From NCBI GenBank assembly GCA_037074705.1, contig CM073596.1:12270501-12334500 (forward strand): a stretch of DNA of 64,000 nt, read 5' to 3'. Positions 45,521-57,199 of the stretch are shown one piece after another. The translations under genes and the position numbers were made by a program. How positions within the stretch are numbered: the stretch's first letter is position 1; each line of letters opens with the position of its first letter. Origin of the DNA: Zhengitettix transpicula (lineage: Eukaryota > Arthropoda > Insecta > Orthoptera > Tetrigidae). The notes beneath the pieces are model-generated. The model had not been told where the DNA came from. It searched no databases and saw nothing but the letters and a program-made list of their open reading frames with translations.

Positions 45521-46970
45521 TTAAAAAATTGTTAAATTAATAATTGCATATAAAAGTATTTCAGTCCTTTTTATTGACTAAAAAAATTAGATTTTTGGCT
45601 GTCATTTTCGTAAATATAATAAAACTTTTCTTTAAATAAGCTGTGACGTTTCAATGATATTTTTAATAAACCTGTGACATTCTGTATAGTAGTGAGGATT
45701 TGTTTATAAAACATATTAAAGTTTCCTGGAGAATTTAATATAGATTTTTAAAGGGTAAACTTTATTGACTTTCAGACTCACTGCGTCTATTTTATTTTCA
45801 TTAATTCAACTTCTTAAACCATTTAAAATATACAAAATATGTTATCCGGTCCCCTGTTGGTCTTATAACCTTACTCCAGGTTTTTTTATGGCACTACTCT
45901 TGTGTCGTCTATAGCAGCTTAAACGTTAAAAAAATTATTCAATATGCGACCCAGTTAAAATGAACCGGTGCCAATTTAGGACCCGTGTGGAGGTCTTTAA
46001 AACTGTAATTTATTTTAGTCCGCGAAAAAACATCAACGAAATGCTGGCTGGGTGGCTCGAGCTATGAATGAATGTCAAAGACGCAAATGGTGCTGGTCTA
46101 TCTGCGTAAATGGAGGTTATGCAACTTTCGTCTGCAGCAGTCTTCCTTGGCACGCTCCACTGCCAATGTGCGTCGTTACGAATTAACAGTTGAAGAAACG
46201 CGGAACATTCTCGCTGGCTTTGACAACTGTAAGGTCCTTGATAGGTCGTCCTTCGTCCAGTCTGCGGGCAAATTCTCACACAATCCAGAGATAAAAAATG
46301 TCAACTAACGGTATTTTTCTCTTGTATTCTCTAAATTGTTCAGGAAAATACTGAGATGAAATTCTACTTTACAGTCCCCTTTCTCCTCCAGTACGATGTC
46401 ACTCTGTTAAATTATTCTGAGAATTATAAATATATATATATATATAGTGTGGTAGAAACCAAGGGTATTTCGGTAAATTGGAAGTGGAGGTCGTTTTAGG
46501 CCCTCATTAATGGCCGTGTCCTGCTCATAACTGACCTGCCAGTATTAGCCACGAAGTTTATGGTTAACCCAGCAGACGAGGAGTCGCTCGCGTAAGTTAC
46601 TAGCGAACCGTTAAGTTGGCAATCTTAGAGACCGTCACGCGCTAACTAACGGGCTGTGTCTTTTCTCTAATTTCCATATCGGGTTCGGACGGGTGACTCT
46701 TATTAATTAGTGACCGATCACTGCCAAGGTCGCCCACGAAATTAACAAGGAAACGCAGTAAAGTCTGGGCAATTCTCGTAGTAATTAAGACAGCCGGGAC
46801 ACACTTCGCAGATGCCATCGGCTTTCAGTTTCTGAGGAAGACCATAACTTCGGTACATATCGTTTGAAGAAATCTCTAGAGCTTTCAACCAACGGATAGG
46901 TGTCTCATAGAAAAATTTAGAACGACCTGAAAGGCACCGTATTTTAAGCGCACGTGGCACTAGCGGATAA
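45521..46970. other. no recognised gene
   Basis: Frames on opposite strands overlap at 46010-46308 (89 and 78 codons) in a GC-richer patch; neither matches anything I know. A short TA tract lies near 46431-46446. The rest is unremarkable. Confidence 0.45.
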
Positions 46971-46973
46971 TCA

Positions 46974-46993
46974 CCCCCTCCCCCCCCCCCCCC
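46974..46993. repeat. C-rich homopolymer
   Basis: A nearly pure C run followed by CCACCACCAC. Confidence 0.9.
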
Positions 46994-47170
46994 GCCACCA
47001 CCACAGCCATTCCTATATCCTGACCGCTGAGCGAACAGGTATACAGTTTCGGAAAGGCAACTTTATTCCGTAAATAATCAGTCTTGGTTTTAACATTAAC
47101 TGGATGTAATACAAGTTTAATGTATAACATTTCTGAAACTTATTTGGATTTATAATTTATATCTCTATAT

Positions 47171-48092
47171 TGTAATGATCAACATGAATGGGTTAATTAA
47201 ATGAATGATTAACAAAAATTACAAACAATTTTTCATGTCTTATGTCAGGGCCTTCTCTGGGTTTGACAATTAACAGAGTAAATGATTTAATGATTTGATT
47301 AACAATTTCAGTTTAAAATTTACCTAAAACAATAAATGAAAGAAAGCTAAATGAAAAACGAACGAAATGAAAGAAGAACGAAATATGACTTTTCCCTTTT
47401 AGCTATCGTTTACAGATTATTATCGTTTTGGTTACTCACATATTGTCCGACTGGTACCAGCATTCTTTTGTAGCTTCAAAAGTACACTATAATGCAAATT
47501 TTGTTACACTGATTCTAAATTTCCTCACAGATTCTACACATATGAAGTCGAAATGCAATTATTCAGCTCTCTGGAAACTCGGATGATTGTCTCCTAATTG
47601 GTCAGCTATCGGATGTCGTTTTCCCTCAACGCAAAATTGTTCAATTTCTTTTTAATGAAGCAACCCTTGTTTCAACGTTGGCTAGTGGTTAGAACAACTC
47701 TCTGACCAACTATCTGCTTGCTTACAAGAACTCACGATTTGCAGATTTTAGTCTTTTACTGATTTATTTATTAATTTGGATTAAATTGCTAATTATCACG
47801 GTGAAGATTTGTTTTTAATGTCTCTCCTCTCGTGGCTGATCGTAGACTCAGACTAACTTTTACAATGTCTCTCCTCTCGCGTGGCTGATCGTATACGTCG
47901 ACTGACTTTTCTCCTTCGTTCTTAGCCGTAGGCTAAGGACTAACTATACTTTTGCGCGCGTAATCGCCATTCCGACTCCTCAACAAAGAAACAGAGCTCG
48001 CCGTTCACTGTTGCTTTCCTCGCTCATAAACCGTTTACAATTAATTTATTCGCTAACAATTTAAATTAATGGCTTAATTAATTGTCATTACA
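47171..48092 (-). repeat. LTR-like repeat, family L copy 4, with 4-bp target duplication
   Basis: 922 bp starting TGTAATGATC and ending GTCATTACA, flanked by ATAT at 47167-47170 and 48093-48096. B copy 1 has the unoccupied site (ATCT at 6217-6220, with sequence on both sides aligning without a gap). TG...CA termini with short inverted ends and a 4-bp duplication fit a solo LTR of a Ty3/Gypsy-like element such as the 412/mdg1 group; a TIR transposon is the alternative. Confidence 0.8.
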
Positions 48093-48697
48093 ATATATAT
48101 AATACGGAAACTGTTCGAATTGGTAGTGATTCGTTTAATAAATATTCTTAGAAATCATAAATTAAGATCCGAATTTTTAAACAGTTATCTGACGTCCTTA
48201 AATAAATAAAGACATCAACCTGATTAGTTATAAATTTATTATTAATTTAAATTTTTAAACTGTAAAACATTCTCTAAGTTTCACCCCTAATTTATTATGA
48301 CTTCTTCACGTGTTGTGAAGCCAATTAAATTGTCTAATTTCAAAATCCGTGTTTCTAAAAATTCCAACAATGCAAGATTTTACAAACAAGATAATTTATA
48401 ATACAATTAATTAAAAATTTAATGAGCATTACTCACAATTTATTACATGAAATGTAGTGGACATACGTTTCTTAGATGCGATTTGCACACACATCACAGG
48501 CGGATATTCTGTAATGATTACAGATGTTGAGAGTATTGTTAAGGTTACAGAAACAATGGAAATAAAATGATTTTAAACACAAAAAATGAATTCGAACAAT
48601 AGGGAATCATAAATTATATTTAAATTATTACTATAATTTTTTTTTCGTTTATAGTCAGATCACGGAAACGAAAATGCGACATTTCGTTCATGAATCT

Positions 48698-48840
48698 GGA
48701 ATAATATTGTCATTCTTCATTGAAAAGTTTTACATAATGCTAATCGAAATTGTGCTACGCGAAATAACTCTGCCATGTAACTGCACAATTTCGATTAGCA
48801 TTATGTAAAACTTTGCAATGAAGAATGACAATATTATTCC
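48698..48840 (+). repeat. near-perfect hairpin with 58-bp arms
   Basis: The left arm 48698-48755 (GGAATAATATTGTCATTC...) and right arm 48783-48840 are complementary at 57 of 58 positions. The loop of 27 bases contains CGAAATAACTCTGCC. The homologous hairpin in B copy 1 (7544-7688) has about ten mismatches. Confidence 0.95.
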
Positions 48841-49207
48841 AGGCTGATTCTTTACGGAATAAAGTTTCCTTACCGGAACTGTATACTTTGAAACGCTCAT
48901 CGGTCAGGATTGCGGAAGGACCCAGGGTGGTTGTCCCCTCATGTCACGTGCGGAAACCGCACGACACCACGAAAAGAGATTATTTGTTATTTCAAAATTA
49001 TTTACTGGGAAAATATTCACGTGTACAATTCACAATAAACCCCGCAACTTTTCATAAAGACAATTTTTGTAAATTAATGACTATTCGCATATGCGAATAA
49101 TTTTATTTGAGAACTGTAATTTGGTGCCTTTTATTGTGGATCGTATATAAAGATTTAAACAGTCTTGATATTAAAATTTGAGTTTAATAGTGGATATTGA
49201 AGTATAT

Positions 49208-50239
49208 TTTAATGCCAATTAATTAACACATTAATTGTAAATTTGAAACATAAATTGTTTGAGAAATATATTCTTGACGGCGGTACCGAACACAAAACAA
49301 CAATGTAGCAGACCATTGTTTCTTTGTCGGAGAAGCACTGCGCGCTCAAAAATTAAGAGACGGTTGTTCAGTTGGCTGGAAGGTTTGGTCAAGTACAGGT
49401 CGCATTAAGCAGTTCACGTTATGATATGGCAGAAGGCAGGTCGCATTAAGAGTTCACGTTATGGTATGAAAGAGTGCAGATCACGTTACGGTAGAGTGGA
49501 GTTCACATTAAGATACGGTAGAGTTCAGTCCGTATTTCGAATCCTCAGCGATCGGGTGGTCGCGAAAGAACTTTTGGGAACTTGGAGATTGAAACACGTA
49601 CCAAGAGACGAGGACGAAAGCGAAATGCGAGAGCGAGAATCGAAACGCGCTTGCAGGAAAGCATAGATAAAACATTCACACACGCAGAACTATAAAACCT
49701 GCTAAGCACAGACAGTTTTGGTGAACATAGCCAGGCAGAGAAGTAGCAGGAGTCAACCGAGTGAGAGACAGACTAAGAGGAGGTTCCTGGTTCCTGATTT
49801 TGATCTAAAAATATTAATTTTAGAATCAGTGAGTTTTAGTAGAAGCTGTGCAAAAACCCGTCATAGTGCTTCGTAAGTCAAAAGTATTCTGGAATGCTGC
49901 CGTTAGTACCAATATAAAACAATTAATTATGTAAACCGGATTAAAAGATAGTCGTCAGATTTCGTTCTCTTCCTTTGATAAAATTTGTTAAGTAGAATCC
50001 ATCTTTTTAGTATAATTTGGTCGACAAGTAAATTTCGTCTTTGTTAATTGACGAGTAAATCTTTTTATTGAAATTTGTGTTGATAAGATTTCTAAATTAT
50101 TAGCCATTATCAAACCCAGTAATGACCCTGAGATAAATTCTATTTGTAATTATTTGTGAAATTGTTTTTAAATTATTGCTAATAAAATATTTTGTTTGTA
50201 AAGTTGATTAATTTTTCATTTAATTAACGCACTTTTTTG

Positions 50240-50244
<5 letters not shown>
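49208..50244 (+). repeat. LTR-like repeat, family L copy 7 (opposite orientation, longest)
   Basis: Starts TTTAATGCCAATTAATTAAC (a mutated TGTAATGCC) after ATAT and ends TTTCATTTAATTAACGCAC and TTTATTTA before a TA tract. Reverse-complement matches to other L copies include ACTGCGCGCTCAAAA, TTAGAATCAGTG and GTCAGATTTCGTTCTCT. In this orientation a TATA box (TATAAAA, 49691-49697) precedes AATAAA (50181-50186), the order of U3-R-U5 in an LTR. The 81-codon frame at 49421-49666 is inside the U3-like part and is not supported. No primer-binding site or gag/pol follows, so it is solo. Confidence 0.65.
49691..49697 (+). promoter_or_regulatory. TATA box inside LTR-like copy 7
   Basis: CTATAAAACC in the L element, in the orientation in which the termini are TG...CA. 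A polyadenylation-type AATAAA lies about 490 bp downstream. It supports the LTR reading; activity is unknown. Confidence 0.4.
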
Positions 50245-50276
<32 letters not shown>

Positions 50277-50290
50277 ACAGACCCACGTCA

Positions 50291-51713
50291 GACCGAATAA
50301 CTAATTAGGTCAGAAATGTGAAATATTAAATTGTTTCTATAATGATTAGGCTTGAATTTTGCACGTACATTCGGCATTTAAGATATTTGGAATACACTTT
50401 AACGTGTTTCTTTACAAAATAGAAGATCTCAAGGGGAAGAAATGTGTTTTGGTTTAATTTTTATTGTAAAACGGCGATTTGTTAAAGTTTTAATGTAACG
50501 CCTAATTAATTCAGTGAATAAATTTATTCTGACTGATTTATTTGGCCATCTAGAAGCAGCCGATATTCCATTATTAGTGAGAGTAAGTCTGGAAAAGAGC
50601 TGACAACTATGTTCTGATAATATGATTAAATTTATTAATATTAAGCGGATTAAATGAAACAAGTACTATCATCATTTAAAATTCAACATTTGCAATACTC
50701 ATTTACATCCGGCGATGTCGTAGTCAGAAATTAAACGCTGAGCTGCAATAAACGTTCCTTCGAACGGAATTATCAGCTGTACATTTAATACAGCAGCTGT
50801 TATGTATGGAAATGTCCGAGGAAGCGTGTCTCGATACGAAAATCTTGCAGCAGGGGCGATAACATAAGTAAAGAATGCTGTACTCATTAATTATTTGTGT
50901 AATAGTCGCGAAATATTATAAATTTCCTGTCGGTAATTTGCAACTGTCCCCATGGAAAGTTAAGCCGGGTTTTATGCGTTATGATAATTATCCACGCGAC
51001 CAGAAATCCCACGCGGTTATATTTTACTGCGACTTTAATTAAAGATTCACTTAGGTTTTAGGTCCATATCCAGCCAGGAGTCGTCCTTGATATCCTGAAG
51101 AGTCCTGTTCTGGTCGTTTTTATATGGGGAGAGAACTAGTAAAGTATGCAAAGGGACTCCGATTATAGAGAGTTTGCGTCAGAATCTCTAATAGTCTGAA
51201 TAAATACGGCAATTCATATTATATATATGAATAATTTTAATTAAAACAATATGTAAATGACGGCGTAGGTGGCGCGAGGGGTAACAAATCGTTTCCGATT
51301 AAGTGGATTTAAGAACTCGAAAACTGAGGTAATCGTTACTTCGTTACACATCTAAAAAAAATAGTTCGAGCGAACGTAAAAAAATATAATTAAACGACAC
51401 AGGAAATTTTTCATTTGTAAATAAATTTTATAGAGAGTCGAATAGTTTACATACAAATGTTCTGGCAATTTGCCCAGAGTGCAACACAATTCAAACCGAG
51501 ATTTACATTCCATGGTAAGGAATTCTCGTAAAAGTATTTATGTTTGAAGTACATGAATGAGTAAAGTGGTATAAGATTATAAATGTTTTTAAAAATTACC
51601 TTCCATAAATAATTTTTTTAAATTCTTCTTTTACTTGCAATTATTTTTTTTCACGCTGTACATCTTCAGCTTAAGAAAGCTGAATACATAACCTTATTCT
51701 TTGCAAGTCTCTG
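50291..51713. other. no recognised gene
   Basis: AT-rich. Short minus-strand frames at 50429-50662 and 50699-50887 match nothing. Nothing recognised up to the next mariner. Confidence 0.5.
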
Positions 51714-51716
51714 TAG

Positions 51717-52994
51717 CCACTTTGATCAAAAGGTACGGTGAAATTGTCATTTAAAACTCCCGGGTATTAGGAAGGCAGGTATTTTTTTCTAGGTTGGTAC
51801 GACTGTCTATAATATTTTCCAAGCGTCTGTTTGTTAAAAGGCTTAATTATCTCCGAATTACACGTGTTTTTGTAAACTACCAAAAGTGAATTTTTTGATT
51901 TTTGCAATGGGTGATTTTGTTGAGGTTGCATCAAATTTTGTTTGCGGAACGAATATTCTTGTGCGGACACGTTGAAAATGTTGCGGAAGGACTTTGGTGA
52001 TCAAACTATAGAACAAAATAACGTTTATAAGTGGTACGACGAGTTCAAAGAGGGCCGAGAACGCGTTGAAGACGAACCGCGCTCTGGACGACCATCAACG
52101 TCTACCGACGAGGGCCACGTCCAAAAAGTCAAAGATTAGGTGCTTGAAAATCGTCAATGGACAATTAGAGATCTCGCTGATAGTGTTGGAATATCATTTG
52201 GCTCAGCCTAAACCATTTTGAAGAATGTTTTGTGTCTCAAACGCGTCAAGTCTCGATGGTGCCAAAATCGCTCAATTTTTTGGAAAAAAAAGCGTCACGT
52301 TGATGTGTGTGAAACTTTGCTGTCTGACTATCAAGACCACTTGAAATGCTTCATTACTGGAGACGAGACTTGGATTTACGCGTACGACCCTAAAACCACC
52401 GACCAATCCATAGAATATCGTGCAAAAGGTGAAGCAAGACCGAAAATCAAGGTGATGTTGACAGTTTTCTTTGATTATCGTGGTGTGGTGCACTATGAAT
52501 TCCTTCCGCCGGGCCAAACTGTCAACAAAGAATATTATTTGAGCGTTATGCGTCGTTTGCGTGAAGCTATTCGTCTGAAATGGCCGGAATTATGGGTGAA
52601 CAACTCTTGGTTCCTTCATGACAATAATGCACCATGTCATACTGCATTGGTTCTATGCGACTTTTTTTGCCAAAAACTGGACTCATATCGTTCCGCAACC
52701 TCCGTATTTGCCTGATTTGGCTCCGTGCGACTTATGGCTGTTCAGCAAACTCAAAAGTCTAATGCGGGGACGCTGTTTTGACACGATTGAGGAGATAAAA
52801 ACCGAACCTAAGAAGGTCTTGAATGCAATACCGGCAAAAGACTATTCCGACTGTTTCGAGGACAGGAAAAAGCGTTGGAAAAAGTGCGTTTTATCGGACG
52901 GGGATTACTTTGAAGGGGATGAAATTGATTTGGAAGAATAAACAAACAATTTATTTTTTATAAATAAATTCACATCACTTTTTGTTCACAGTGG
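51717..52994 (+). mobile_element. mariner element, copy 2
   Basis: Starts CCACTTTGATCAAAAGGTAC and ends TTTTTGTTCACAGTGG, with TA after it (52995-52996) and TAG before it. It has the same family, ends and transposase as 25748-27041, in the opposite orientation. The left boundary has one extra G between TA and the terminal CCACT. Confidence 0.93.
51907..52941 (+). pseudogene. mariner transposase, frameshifted and with altered catalytic residue
   Basis: The same transposase as 25801-26865 but more damaged. A 7-nt deletion after codon 6 (GTTGAG|GTTGC) shifts the frame, a TAG lies at 52137-52139, a TAA at 52209-52211, 24 nt (eight codons) are missing after GEARP, and one extra T in the run near 52662-52668 shifts the frame before the last domain. 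Open pieces are 51942-52139, 52218-52715 and 52618-52941. The first catalytic D is kept (TGDETWIY). The second position reads LHDNNAPCH where copy 1 has LHHDTAPCH, so N stands at the catalytic aspartate. The third D is in PDLAPCDLW. Confidence 0.95.
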
Positions 52995-53179
52995 TAAGTA
53001 TAATTTTCCGAATTGAATAAATATTATGACAATTATAGTGGGCTCTACCAGACCTTAAAAAGTAATTTTTGAATTGTTAATAATGGATGCATATAATTTA
53101 TCTTATTGATGTCGGTTGTTAATAATAATAATAATAATGTTATTTAAAAAAATATCGGAATTAATTTATATAAAATTAC

Positions 53180-53705
53180 TTTGATTAGATTCGATTTATT
53201 CCATTAGTCCTCGTATGAGGAAGTAGGGCATGCCAATACATAAAATTACAATATAAGAATTGAATGCTAAATTTCTAAATAATTAGAAGTTAACATAAAA
53301 ATACTAAAATTCGGGAACACAAATTTCTCTGTCCAACTTATAAGTAAAACAATATAAATAATAACAAAAAAAGTAATTATTTAACTATAGTAAGTGTATA
53401 ATAGAACCTTTACAGTTCTAATAAAAATAATCAATATGTACTAGTAAATAATCATAAAATATAGAATTTACACATCACACTAAAAGAAACAGTTGAGTAA
53501 ACTCAATACTTGACCCACGCACACTACGAGGAAACACAAACGAGGGACAAGTCACTTCACGAAACAGAGGGAAAAGGAATCAGGCCTTCCGTGGAAACTC
53601 CAGGTCGTACATGAAACAAACAAACGAAAGGGCAGAAAAGACCGAAAGAGAATAAGCAAGTTATGAAATAAGTGGTTTTATTAGCAACATATTGAACACT
53701 TTTTC
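53180..53705 (+). repeat. C repeat copy 2 (uninterrupted)
   Basis: Collinear with 42941-44052 minus the Helitron. It preserves the empty Helitron site between 53361 and 53362. It begins about 185 bp after mariner copy 2 and is followed at once by the triplicated 0.48-kb unit. Confidence 0.85.
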
Positions 53706-55040
53706 ACTTTATATGCTTGTATAAAATTACGCATTAGGAACCGGATGAAGGTCAAAATTGTCATTTCTCGTCCACTTTCCTTGTTTTTGATGTGTCGGGT
53801 GTCCGCGACGCAAAATGGTGACGTCTGTCTGTGCGCTGCATTCTAAGGCTAACTTTACAAGGCAGACTGAACTGATTATAGAATTTAATGGAATCAATTA
53901 CGTATTTGTTGTTAAACTTTTATTTCTCTGCATCTTATTTTCTGAAAATTGTTTATAAATTGAAAACAGTTTGCACTCTTTCCTTCCTAATTTCTGAATA
54001 TCCCAATTTCCTTTTCCAATAACCATATATTCTTTTATAGTATTTTTTATAACTCTTAGCTCTTAGCAAGAATTAGAAAATCTGGAGATGATTTATGTAT
54101 TTCTATTAACTTTAAAAATAATAATAATGTAATTTCAAAGAAATATCGGAATCGGTAACAATAAATTGAAATAAAATTAATTTGAATCCATGTAAAAATT
54201 TACGCGTTAGGAACCAGATGAAGGTCGAAACGAAGTAACAAAAGTATCATTCCCCGTCCACTCACCTTGTTTTCGATGTGTTGGGTGTCCGCGACGCAAA
54301 ATGGTGACGTCTGTCTGTGCGCTGCATTCTTAGGCTAACTTTACAAGGCAGACTGAACTGATTCTAGAATTTAAAGGAATCTATTACGTATTTCTTATTA
54401 AACTTTTATTTCTCTGCATCTTATTTTCTGAAAATGGTTTATAAATTGAAAACAGTTTGACTTCTTTCCTTCCTAATTTCTGTATTCGTCAATTTCCTTT
54501 TCCAATAACCATATATTCTTTTATAGCTCTTCGGAAGTTTAGAAAATCTGGAGATGATTGAATTTATGTATTTCTGTTAACTTTTAAAATAATAATAAAG
54601 AAATTTCAAAGAAATATCGGAATCAGTAACAATAAATTGAGATAAAATTACTTTTAATGCTTGTATAAAATTACGCATTAGGAACCGGATGAAGGTCAAA
54701 ATTCAGTAACAAAATTGTCATTCCCCGTCCCCTTACCTTGTCTTCAATGTGCCGGGTGTCCGCGACGCAAAATGGTGACGTCTGTCTGTGCGCTGCATTC
54801 TAAGGTTAACTTTACAAGGCAGACTGAACTGATGATAGAATTTGTGGAATATGTTACGTATTTTTCGTTAAAGGTATTGTTTCTCTACATCTTCTTTTCT
54901 GTAAATGTTTTCAAAATTGATTTCTATATTCCCCAATTTTATTTTCCAATATAACCATATATTATGTTATAGTATTTTGTTTGGTGGCTCTTAGTATGAA
55001 TTATCAAAACTGGAGGTGATTGAATTTATTTATTGGTATT
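53706..55040 (+). repeat. tandem triplication, unit about 475 bp
   Basis: Three units begin near 53711, 54190 and 54657 (AATTACGCATTAGGAACCGG in the first and third), each with GTCCGCGACGCAAAATGGTG (53801, 54287, 54758) and AACTTTACAAGGCAGACTGA. The third is shortened at its end. The GC-rich core GTGACGTCTGTCTGTGCGCT is the best-conserved part. The 79-codon frame at 54715-54954 is not preserved in the other units. Confidence 0.9.
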
Positions 55041-55967
55041 AAGTTTATACTTGAAGGTATTAAAAAAAATTGTGAGTCTAAATTAAAATATTCAGAAACA
55101 AAAATTATTTTATCAGTGCTTTTAATTTCTTCCTGCTACCATTACTGGTAAATCGCTGCAATCTCTTGTATAGTGTCATATTCTGGAAACTGTGTTCTTG
55201 CTCTCATGGAAAAAAAAATACATCCTCATTTCAATCACGTACTCACCGCGAGTTTTTCCTCATATGATTTCATCATTAATATTCAAATATTAAATTACAA
55301 ACTGCGGCTTATCGCTAATACTTTCTCACGTTATCTAATGAGTATTTAATTTTGGTCTCGTGAACTTTGACAACGTGGCTGTTACAGTCCGCTCACTGCG
55401 ACCGCAGGAGAGAAAAACCTTGTCCTTTTGCATGAGTCACTAGACGTAACCTGATACCTGCTTCCCATGATGGACAAGCGTCCCTCGATGGAATGCGGGA
55501 ACGACCAGCTGGCTACGTCAACAGCCTCTATTATCTTCAGCGAGAGGCTACTTCACCGTCCTCGTCTCTGTATCCACGTCTTATTTCTCAACTTTCCTCT
55601 ATACAGCTTGTTGCCTCTTACACTATTTGTATAGATTTTTAAAATAAAATATTAACATATTATCTGTAAAATCATACAGTGCAGGGATTCCCAGCGGAGG
55701 GTCCTTGGATCTCTAAAACGGGTTATATTAGGCCTATTCAATGGATCAATGTTAATATTTTCTGTTATAAAATTTAATTTAATATTGATAATTAATTACT
55801 TATCACACATATTTTCTTTATTTAATAATATGCAAAACCAGTTAATTCAAATTGACGGTGTGAACGCTGAGGGACGTCATCCCACACTTACACTGGAGCT
55901 CAAATATACTAATTGGTTAATTAGAAATTGTAGTATATTATAATATATTAGCTTGGTTTCCGGCGTT
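55041..55967. other. no recognised gene
   Basis: AT-rich, with a GC-richer patch at about 55370-55610 that matches nothing I know. Confidence 0.5.
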
Positions 55968-57190
55968 CGCCTTCATGTCATTTATTCATAAATAGACTCG
56001 AACCTAGGTAGCTTTTGAGTTATTTATATGTAACGCACCACCACTATCCCTAAATGTGTGCACCTCCCATTCCGAAGGGGAGGTTGTACTCATTGACATA
56101 CAAATAGGTTCATTCGACGAATAAATCGCCGTTTGAACCTGTTCGAAAATTTTCACCCCCGCTGGGTTAAACAGTAAGCATTTATCCCACGCAAAAATCG
56201 CCCGGTTTTATTTTTTAAAAATTTCTTCAGGTTGTCACAGTGAAACTCAGCGACATTTATAACCCCAGATATGACTCGAATCTCGGTCTATTCACGTAAT
56301 TTTCATGTAACGCTCCACCAAACTCCACCCCTACGCGTCCTTCACTTTCATGCCTACAGGGGTTGAAATTATACACAGAATGTATCTACGGAAATATTAT
56401 AAATTTAAGTGACACTGAAAAATATTTATTCGTCGCAAATATCGGCCGATCAACATGTTTGAAAATATCCACGCCCGTTAAGTTCCGCCCTTGGGGGTTA
56501 AACTACAAGTTGAATATCAACGACATCCATAACCCCGGATTCGACTCCAGCCTTGGTTATTTTGCGTTATTTTTATGTAACTCCACCCTACCCTTCATGG
56601 TTCTCTCCTCTCAAGTAGGTAGAGGTTGTAAATATACGCAGAATATATTAAAAAATATTATGAGTCTCATTGACCCCGAAAAATATTTATTCGACGCCAA
56701 TTTTGACTGGTTAACATTTCTGGACAATTCTACCCCCATCAACGTCCACGTTACACAGGTTGTCATAAAAAAATTCCGCGACACCCATTACCCCGATTTC
56801 ACTAGAAACTCGGTTGTTTTCACGTTATTTTTCTGTAACTCTATTCCAGCCACACCCCTAACCGTGCTTTCCTCCCATACCGAAAGAGGTAGAAATACTT
56901 TCAATCTAAGTAACCCAGATTAATATTTATTAAAAACAAATATCGACCTTTACTGCATGTTTCTAAATTTTCACCACCGTCCAACTCCGCCCCTGCGGAT
57001 AAATGGCCAATTGAATGTGCTATTTAAACTCAGCGACATTCATAACTCCGGATTTTACTTAAATCTCGTTCTGTTTTGCGTTATTTTTATGTATTGAAAC
57101 TCCACCCTCACCCTTAAGGTTGCTCCAATGCACAGTCCGAAAACGTTTGAAATTTTTCACGGAGAACATGTAGAGAAATATTAATAATCT
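55968..57190 (-). mobile_element. Helitron-like H2 relic, copy 2, with four internal tandem units
   Basis: The plus strand begins TTAGCTTGGTTTCCGGCG, a decayed form of the CTAGCTGGGTGCCCGGCG end of H2 copy 1, then GTCATTTATTCATAAATA. Four units of about 260 bp follow, marked CGACATTTATAACCCC (56251), CGACATCCATAACCCC (56521), CGACACCCATTACCCC (56779) and CGACATTCATAACTCC (57035). The TCTATATA start expected at the far side is missing. The 186-codon frame at 56363-56923 lies wholly in these units. Confidence 0.75.
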
Positions 57191-57199
57191 CATTGTTCC

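Larger units (their letters stand above)
47005..50290. repeat. B repeat copy 2, carrying two L elements
   Basis: Matches 6046-8090 in order: GCAACTTTAT..GTCTTGGTTTT, CATTTCTGAAACTTAT.TGG, GGTAGTGATTCG, GACGTCCTTAA, the hairpin (48698-48840), GTCACGTGCGGAAACCGCAC and TGTATATAAAG, then TGTTGTTACAGACCCAC. It lacks the H2 Helitron of copy 1 but carries L copies at 47171-48092 and 49208-50244. The right inverted end seen in copy 1 is not present. Confidence 0.75.

Noticed and set aside
46010..46308. Two overlapping frames on opposite strands (89 and 78 codons)
   Set aside because: At most one could be real; neither shows a domain, start context or splice signal that decides it.
56363..56923. 186-codon open frame, the longest in the window
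   Set aside because: It lies entirely within the tandem units of a Helitron H2 relic; the frame is not kept in the homologous units at 6346-7114 and no domain is recognisable.
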